Source: Saccharothrix sp. (GTDB lineage Bacteria > Actinomycetota > Actinomycetes > Mycobacteriales > Pseudonocardiaceae). Taken from it: a stretch of DNA of 35,620 nt. The stretch spans positions 1 through 35,620 of the forward strand of contig NZ_JAPSLK010000074.1 of assembly GCF_031180885.1 (NCBI RefSeq). Reading direction: 5' to 3'. A program made the position numbers and the translations under genes. Shown piece by piece: positions 31,253-35,620 of the stretch. The stretch's first letter is position 1. Each line of letters begins with the position of its first letter. The notes beneath the pieces were generated by a model, which worked only from the letters and a program-made list of their open reading frames with translations, made no database searches and had not been told where the DNA came from.

Positions 31253-32355
31253 GACGGCGGGTTACCCGCCTCCCGGGAACCGATGCACGCCGCCGCCAGG
31301 GCGTCGACCACGGCCACCAGTCCCCCGTCCGAACCCGGTCGCGGGCCTGCCGCGCGCGCCGCCGCCCGCCGCTGCAACCGCGCGCCACCGTCCCCGGCCG
31401 GCACGCCCGCGAGCCCGGTGTGCCGGACCAGCGCGGTGACCAGGTCCTCCGCCGGGACGCGCACCCCGCGCCACGGGTCGACCCCCGGACCGTCCAGCCC
31501 GTACCGCGCGGCCGACCACACCGCCGCGGCGAGCACCTGATCGTCCAGCACCGGGCCTTCACGCCCCCGCGCCAGGTCGGCCACCGCCCGGTCCACCAGC
31601 GCCCGGGTCAGCACGGCCTGCGCCACGGCACGCTCGACCGTCGCGGCGGTGTCGGCCGCGCGCACCTCCACGGTCGGGTAGCGCGGCGACAGCCGGGCCA
31701 GCCAGAAGCTCATCCCGGCGTCCACCACCACCCCGCAGTCCACCAGGCGGTCCACGGCGGCGTCGTAGGCGTCGGCCGACCCGAACCGCGGCGGCACGCC
31801 CGAGCCGGGGAACCGGGACTGCTCGACCATCCGCCAACTGCCGAACCCGGTGTCCCGGCCGTGCGCGAACGGCGAGTTCACCGACAGCGCCAGCAGCGTG
31901 GGCAACCACGGGCGCAGGTGGTTGACCACCGCCACCGCCGTCTCCCGGTCCGGCACGCCGACGTGCACGTGGCAGCCGCAGCACTGGTAGTCGGCGACCT
32001 GGCCGCCGTAGAGGTCGGTGATCCGCCGGAACCGCTCCTGCCCCGGCCGCGGCGGCGGCGTCGCCTCCAGCACCGGCGCGCCGGAGGGCACCAGCACCGC
32101 GCCCACGTCCCGGGCCGCCCTCGCGAGCCGGCGCCGTCCTTCGGCGAGCTGGGCGGCCAACTGGTCGACGCCCGTGCACACCGCGCTGGCGAACTCCACC
32201 TGCGTGGCGTGCAACTCCCCGTGCACCTGCCCGCCCGGCACAGCGCCGACCCGCGCCAGCACGTCGTCGGCGCGCGGCACCGGCCGGCGGGTCCCGGGGT
32301 CGACCAGCAGGAACTCCTCCTCGACACCGATGGTCGTGCCGCTGTCGTCCAGCAC
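31249..32355 (-). CDS. YbdK-type carboxylate-amine ligase (GCS2 family)
   Basis: 368 residues. The ATP-grasp-like GCS2 signature opens the protein: TIGVEEEFLLVDPGTRRPVP, then GELHATQVEFAS, CCGCHVHVGVPD and LLALSVNSPFAHGRDTGF. This family (YbdK; related to EgtA and plant GCL) makes gamma-glutamyl or similar amide bonds at the cost of ATP. Length is normal. A short Arg/Ala-rich segment near the C-terminus (QRRAAARAAG) is not conserved in the family as I know it. The GTG at 32355 has GGAGG 3-4 nt upstream. It is the first gene of the two-gene unit with the haem-oxygenase-like protein. Confidence 0.9.
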   Translation of the reverse strand: MLDDSGTTIGVEEEFLLVDPGTRRPVPRADDVLARVGAVPGGQVHGELHATQVEFASAVCTGVDQLAAQLAEGRRRLARAARDVGAVLVPSGAPVLEATPPPRPGQERFRRITDLYGGQVADYQCCGCHVHVGVPDRETAVAVVNHLRPWLPTLLALSVNSPFAHGRDTGFGSWRMVEQSRFPGSGVPPRFGSADAYDAAVDRLVDCGVVVDAGMSFWLARLSPRYPTVEVRAADTAATVERAVAQAVLTRALVDRAVADLARGREGPVLDDQVLAAAVWSAARYGLDGPGVDPWRGVRVPAEDLVTALVRHTGLAGVPAGDGGARLQRRAAARAAGPRPGSDGGLVAVVDALAAACIGSREAGNPPS

Positions 32356-32497
32356 GCGCCTCCTCGCAGTCGTCCCCCGCCCCGTCGATACCCGGCCACA
32401 CCCCCGGTGAACCGGGGATTGGCCGGTCGCCGCCGGGGGAACCCGCTGGTTGCGTCACGCGGCGCGGGTCCGCGGGACGGCCGAGGCGGCGATCTCG

Positions 32498-32815
32498 ATG
32501 AGCGTTCGGGAACTGGTCAACGCACTGGAGCACGCGATCCGCGAGGCCCTCACCGAGACCTGCCCGCCCCACGACCCGGCCACCTGCGCACGCTCCGCAC
32601 ACGTCCGCCTCGTCGAAGCCCTCAAACGCACTCGACCGGGTGATAGAGACCTGCCCGGCGCGGCCCGCGCGTGCCTGGACGCCGCCTGCGAGCACCTCCG
32701 CTACGGCGAACTCCTCGAAGCCCGCCTCCTGCTCACCGCCGCACTGGGCCAACTGGCCCCGGCCCGATCCCCGTCGAACGGCCGATCGGGCTTGGCCGAG
32801 CGGGGGCGCGGGTAA
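32498..32815 (+). CDS. Small helical protein, function unknown
   Basis: 105 residues. It begins MSVRELVNALEHAIREALTE and is mostly alpha-helical (CPPHDPATCARSAHVRLVEA, DLPGAARACLDAACEHLRYG) with four cysteines and a disordered tail (PARSPSNGRSGLAERGRG). Codon use is fully native. The ATG at 32498 has a distant GAGG. It is divergent from the YbdK-like gene and 9 nt before the next small ORF, probably one unit. I do not recognise the family. Confidence 0.65.
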   Translation: MSVRELVNALEHAIREALTETCPPHDPATCARSAHVRLVEALKRTRPGDRDLPGAARACLDAACEHLRYGELLEARLLLTAALGQLAPARSPSNGRSGLAERGRG

Positions 32816-32824
32816 CCGTCCGAC

Positions 32825-32986
32825 ATGACCGAACCCGACGACAACCCCCTGAACCCGGACCCACCACCGTCCCCCGGCACCCCGCGCCTGGAAGACCTGG
32901 ACGTGGAGACCCCGCAGGTCCCCCGGGAAACCCCGACCACCCAGGACACCGTCGAGAACGCCGGAACCGTCGAGCCCCCGGACTGA
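32825..32986 (+). CDS. Small acidic proline-rich protein
   Basis: 53 residues, mostly Asp, Glu, Pro and Thr (MTEPDDNPLNPDPPPSPGTP, then RLEDLDVETPQVP, ending VEPPD), expected to be disordered. Nearly every codon ends in G or C, which supports real coding. No strong Shine-Dalgarno precedes ATG 32825. It follows the small helical protein gene by 9 nt and ends 13 nt before a convergent ORF. The function is unknown. Confidence 0.5.
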   Translation: MTEPDDNPLNPDPPPSPGTPRLEDLDVETPQVPRETPTTQDTVENAGTVEPPD

Positions 32987-32999
32987 CCCCGTCAGCCGG

Positions 33000-33119
33000 T
33001 CAGGCCCGCCAGACGACCGCCCGGGTGGCGGCCTGCTCGTAGTGCGTCAACTCCGTGATCGGGTCTTCCGCCAGGCCGAAGTGCGGTTCGCACTGCTCGA
33101 CCACCGCGCGTGCGAGGAA
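33000..33119 (-). pseudogene. Orphan coding-like tail after the second immunity gene
   Basis: The frame reading RRLTFLARAVVEQCEPHFGL then AEDPITELTHYEQAATRAVV ending WRA has strong actinobacterial codon bias yet lacks a convincing start; a GTG at 33092 would give a 30-residue peptide. It begins where the immunity gene above stops (33122) and is in a different frame. It may be the end of a lost gene, or a tail severed by a frameshift. Confidence 0.35.
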
Positions 33120-33121
33120 GG

Positions 33122-33556
33122 TCAGCCGCCGGAAGCCGCGCCCTCGCGCAGCCAGGCCGGGATCTGCTCCTCCGCGCGCGGGAAGAGTTCGAGTTCGCGC
33201 GCGTACGCCTCGGCGGGCGGCGGGGTCGCGAAGTCCGGCAGGTCGGTGCGGTTGAAGTCGACCGAGTAGGCGTCCGGGTAGTCGAGGCGGAACGTGGCCT
33301 GGAACCACGAGCCGCGGTCCGGGCGGGCCATGCCGGCGCGCAGGGCCGCGAACCGGTCCTTCACGTCGTCCGGCGGCACCCACCCGTACAGGCCGCCGTT
33401 CTCCATGCGCAGCAGGCCGGAGAACGCGGTGTACTCACCCACCGCGGCGTAGATCAGCTGGAGGTGGTTCCACCCGGGGGGCAGCTCGAACACCAGCCGC
33501 TCGGTGATCGCGGCCAGGGCCTCGCCCTGGGCTTCGACGCTGAGTGGCTCAGTCAT
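33122..33556 (-). CDS. YezG-like immunity protein, copy 2
   Basis: 144 residues. It shares with the preceding gene the layout PPGWNHLQLIYAAVGEYTAF ... GSWFQATFRLDYPDAYSVDF ... LELFPRAEEQIPAWLREG, matching YezG/DUF600-type immunity proteins. The ATG at 33556 lies 4 nt after the stop of copy 1 with GAGG further up, so it is probably co-translated. It may guard against related nuclease toxins from other strains. Copy 1 and copy 2 are clearly related but diverged. Confidence 0.78.
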   Translation of the reverse strand: MTEPLSVEAQGEALAAITERLVFELPPGWNHLQLIYAAVGEYTAFSGLLRMENGGLYGWVPPDDVKDRFAALRAGMARPDRGSWFQATFRLDYPDAYSVDFNRTDLPDFATPPPAEAYARELELFPRAEEQIPAWLREGAASGG

Positions 33557-33560
33557 GGGG

Positions 33561-34040
33561 TCAGTATCCCTCTTCGTCCTCGGCGAGCCGCGCCCGCAGC
33601 CAGTCCGGCAGGAACTCCGGCGCGCGCGGGTACGCGGCCTGGTCGGCCGCCCACGCGTCCGCCGGCAGGTCCGGCGACCAGCGCGGGTCGTGCTCGAAGT
33701 TGAACAGCGCCCGGTACTCCAGGGGCGGGTCCACGGTGTAGCGCATGGAGAACCACGTGCCCGTGCCGGGTTCGTGCATCAGGTCGCGCAGCTCGCGCAG
33801 CGCCGGTTCGACGGTCTCCGGCAGGTCCACCGCGACCGGCACGCCGCCCGGCCGCAGCACGGTGAGCGTGGTGTGGCCGTAGGCGACGTTGCCGCGGTAC
33901 TGCAGGTCGATCCGGTGCCAGCCCTCGGGCGCCGCCGCGACGAGGTCCAGCCCCACCCGGTGCAGCAGCAGTTCCCCGCGCTCAGGGGGTCGGCGGTGGC
34001 GGGGGGACGAAGTCGGGGTGGCGGGCTGGTCCGGGGACAT
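33561..34040 (-). CDS. YezG-like immunity protein, copy 1
   Basis: 159 residues. After about 20 proline/arginine-rich residues the domain runs LLLHRVGLDLVAAAPEGWHR, LQYRGNVAYGHTTLTVL, GTWFSMRYTVDPPLEYRALF, ending PRAPEFLPDWLRARLAEDEE. This is the YezG/DUF600-type fold of LXG/polymorphic-toxin immunity proteins. The ATG at 34040 (AAGGAAGG about 10 nt upstream) gives a 59-nt overlap with the end of the toxin gene; a GTG at 33956 just outside the overlap would shorten the domain. It is the expected cognate immunity protein. Confidence 0.78.
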   Translation of the reverse strand: MSPDQPATPTSSPRHRRPPERGELLLHRVGLDLVAAAPEGWHRIDLQYRGNVAYGHTTLTVLRPGGVPVAVDLPETVEPALRELRDLMHEPGTGTWFSMRYTVDPPLEYRALFNFEHDPRWSPDLPADAWAADQAAYPRAPEFLPDWLRARLAEDEEGY

Positions 34041-35620
34041 TGTGGAACGACCTTCCTTCGGTGCGGATCGTGGGCGGGTTGTCCGTGGACAGCGTCCACC
34101 GCGCGTGCAGGACGTCCGGCGTGCGGCGGTCCGGGGTGTGGCGCTCGGCCCAGACGTCGAACCGGTCGACCGTGGCGTCGGGCCGCTGGCCCATGCCGGT
34201 GAGGTCGTTCTCCATGGCGCGCCAGGAGTCCGAGGTCGGCCGCTCGTCCAGTTCCCAGTTGCTGTTCTCGTGCGCCCACTGCGGCACGTGGTTGATCCGC
34301 TCGCCCGGACCACCGGCCTCGTACGAGACCAGGTGGCCGCCCGCGAACCGGAACAGCGGGCGCTCGGCCGGCGGCCGGGCGTGCTGGTCCAGCTCGCCGG
34401 TCATGCGGGCGCTACCGCGCCCGGCGCCGGTGGCGATCTGGCCGACGTCGGTCTGGAGCCTGCCGTCCTTGTCCGGTCCGCGCTCGCCGCGCCGCGGGCC
34501 CCAGTGCTCCTCGGCGGTCTTGCCGGCCGGCGGGTAGTCGGGCCGGCCGCTGACCGCGATGGTGTCGCCGTGCTCGTCGGTCCGGTAGAGCTGGCGCGGT
34601 TCCCGCGGGTCGTAGCCGTTGCTCTCCAGGTAGCGCGGCCCCACCGCGTAGGTCGTGTTCGGGCGCGGGACGTCGACGCCGTCGCTCCACGTCCGGCCGG
34701 TGCCCAACTCGGGGTTGAAGCCGTGGACCTGGTTGCCCGACCAGGTGTGGACGTGCGAGAAGTTGCCGTCGGCGTCGGTGTAGAACGACCCGTGCCACTT
34801 GCCGTCCTTGTCGTAGACGTCGTAGCGCGTGTGCGGGTCGCGCGGCCCGGTCAGCGAGAACGGCCCGGACTGGCGGACGTCGTAGTCCCGGACCGGGTCG
34901 GCCATCCGGTAGTTGCCGTCCGCGTCGCCCGGCGGGTTCCAGTCCACCGCGGGAGCCGCGTCGCCGCGCTCGAACGCGTCGAAGCGCCGCGGCGGCTGCG
35001 GGTCGGCGGGCGGCAGGGAGGGGTCGCGCGGCGGCGGCACGGTCGCCTCGGGCTGGGGCCCCGTCGGCCCGCGGTCGTGCGGGGTCGGCGCCTCGTAGGT
35101 GTGGTGCATGTTGTGGCCGAGTTCGATCCGGTACGTCACGCCCGGCATCGGCCGCGAGGTGTCCGGGTTGGCCGGCGCGGTGAACGGGTCCTGGCCGAAA
35201 CCCTTGTTGGGCACGGAGGTTTCGACGTGCGTGATGTTCCGGTTGGCGTCGGTGTAGAACACGCCGCGCGGGTTGCCGTCGGTGTCGGTGACGACCATGC
35301 GGGAGTTGGGCTGCAGCGGCTCGCGGCCGTTGAAGTCCGCGACCCGGGTCCGGGTGTCGACCTGCATCGGCACCTCGGGCAGTGGATCGCCGTTGGGTTG
35401 GCGCGGCGGGTCCCAGGTGGTCTGCTGCTGGGGCGACCGGTCGTAGTCCGGCGAGTCCTTGATCGGCTTGACCGGCTTGGCCATGCGGTCGCGGGCGTCG
35501 TCGGCGTCGGTGTGGTTGGTGCGGTGGTGGTCGGGGGTGCCGGGGACGTAGCCGTCTTGGCCGGTTTTGGTTTTGGTGCCGTCGGGGCGGTGGGTTTCCC
35601 ATTCGCCGTTGGGTGGGATT
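33982..35620 (-). CDS. Polymorphic toxin, C-terminal part with nuclease-like domain (partial)
   Basis: The frame is open to the right window edge, so only the last 545 residues or so are seen; an internal ATG at 35484 is not the true start. The visible order is a linker (NGEWETHRPDGTKTKTGQDG); two repeats of about 80 residues (35122-35349, 34639-34878) sharing GxFYTDAxxNxxHVxT; a proline-rich stretch; and an end domain with FAGGHLVSYEAGGPGERINH, VPQWAHENSNWELDE and SWRAMENDLTGM. The GHL...GGPGERIN...N-x-x-W pattern resembles DNA/RNA non-specific endonucleases of toxin systems (EndoNS_2). The tail FVPPPPPTP is proline-rich. Two immunity-like genes follow. Secretion features lie outside the window. 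Confidence 0.85.
   Translation of the reverse strand, partial: IPPNGEWETHRPDGTKTKTGQDGYVPGTPDHHRTNHTDADDARDRMAKPVKPIKDSPDYDRSPQQQTTWDPPRQPNGDPLPEVPMQVDTRTRVADFNGREPLQPNSRMVVTDTDGNPRGVFYTDANRNITHVETSVPNKGFGQDPFTAPANPDTSRPMPGVTYRIELGHNMHHTYEAPTPHDRGPTGPQPEATVPPPRDPSLPPADPQPPRRFDAFERGDAAPAVDWNPPGDADGNYRMADPVRDYDVRQSGPFSLTGPRDPHTRYDVYDKDGKWHGSFYTDADGNFSHVHTWSGNQVHGFNPELGTGRTWSDGVDVPRPNTTYAVGPRYLESNGYDPREPRQLYRTDEHGDTIAVSGRPDYPPAGKTAEEHWGPRRGERGPDKDGRLQTDVGQIATGAGRGSARMTGELDQHARPPAERPLFRFAGGHLVSYEAGGPGERINHVPQWAHENSNWELDERPTSDSWRAMENDLTGMGQRPDATVDRFDVWAERHTPDRRTPDVLHARWTLSTDNPPTIRTEGRSFHNVPGPARHPDFVPPPPPTP
34639..35349 (-). repeat. Two diverged about-80-residue repeats within the toxin
   Basis: Repeat A (35122-35349) contains VVTDTDGNPRGVFYTDANRN, THVET and a PMPGVTYRIE end. 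Repeat B (34639-34878) contains YDVYDKDGKWHGSFYTDADG, SHVHTW and a VPRPNTTYAVG end. Spacing and order of the shared blocks agree, so they arose by internal duplication. A shorter third echo (LYRTDEHGDTIAVSG) follows. Confidence 0.65.

Noticed and set aside
27762..31562. Long minus-strand open frame (about 1266 codons) across the ANTAR, phosphatase and methyltransferase genes
   Set aside because: It crosses real genes on the other strand, has shadow composition and no family motifs.
34081..34102. Further copy of the GTCCACNGTGGAC palindrome
   Set aside because: The sequence reads GTCCGTGGAC and GTCCACC separately; the 13-bp symmetry is missing.

Overview
This is a very GC-rich, densely coding window. 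Nearly every codon ends in G or C, GTG starts are common and some genes look leaderless. An actinobacterium of the Pseudonocardiales type (Saccharothrix, Actinosynnema or Lentzea-like) fits best; this rests on style and gene content, not on a marker gene. There are no rRNA, tRNA, CRISPR or IS features. Gene order looks like chromosomal accessory DNA.

Layout. (1) 1-1378: a TerC-family membrane protein gene behind a clear yybP-ykoY (manganese) riboswitch, with a 25-bp tandem repeat and a perfect hairpin at its 3' side. (2) 1419-8888: a geranylgeranyl-reductase-like flavoprotein followed by a single-module, fully reducing type I PKS (KS-AT-DH-ER-KR-ACP) with no loading or release domain. (3) 8889-12446: a secreted four-cysteine protein, a hydrolase/ArsR/VOC group, a divergent TetR regulator and a small membrane protein. 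(4) 12586-15182: a compact type VII-style toxin operon (double YbaB/EbfC protein, WXG100-like protein, CpnT-like N-terminal domain, toxin domain, putative immunity), each gene overlapping or nearly touching the next. (5) 15260-17132: a scarred region with two truncated genes meeting at one breakpoint, a stand-alone TOPRIM protein and an SDR that has lost its catalytic centre. (6) 17221-24361: a lipid locus of two translationally coupled fatty acyl-AMP ligases, the second with degraded catalytic motifs. They face a KasA/KasB-like ketosynthase across a perfect 24-bp palindrome. Next come a MabA-like ketoacyl reductase, a LuxR-type regulator with a reduced receiver, and an AraC regulator. (7) 24418-29513: an ArsR-GNAT fusion, a flavin-reductase-like protein, a GT4 glycosyltransferase, and a coupled GAF-ANTAR / GAF-PP2C signalling pair. 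(8) 29579-32986: a HemK2-like methyltransferase, a haem-oxygenase-like diiron protein coupled to a YbdK-type carboxylate-amine ligase, and two small proteins. (9) 33000-35620: the C-terminal part of a large polymorphic toxin with a nuclease-like end, followed by two YezG-like immunity paralogues; the toxin gene runs off the right edge.

How the genes may work together. The FAAL/KS/reductase locus and the PKS both look built for fatty-acyl chemistry of the mycobacterial lipid style. The PKS lacks a loading domain and the FAALs lack a partner PKS, so acyl-AMP hand-over between them is a reasonable but unproven inference. The two toxin loci are independent contact- or secretion-dependent antagonism modules. 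The most unusual candidates are the active/degenerate FAAL pair with its palindromic divergent promoter and the split ESX-type toxin operon.
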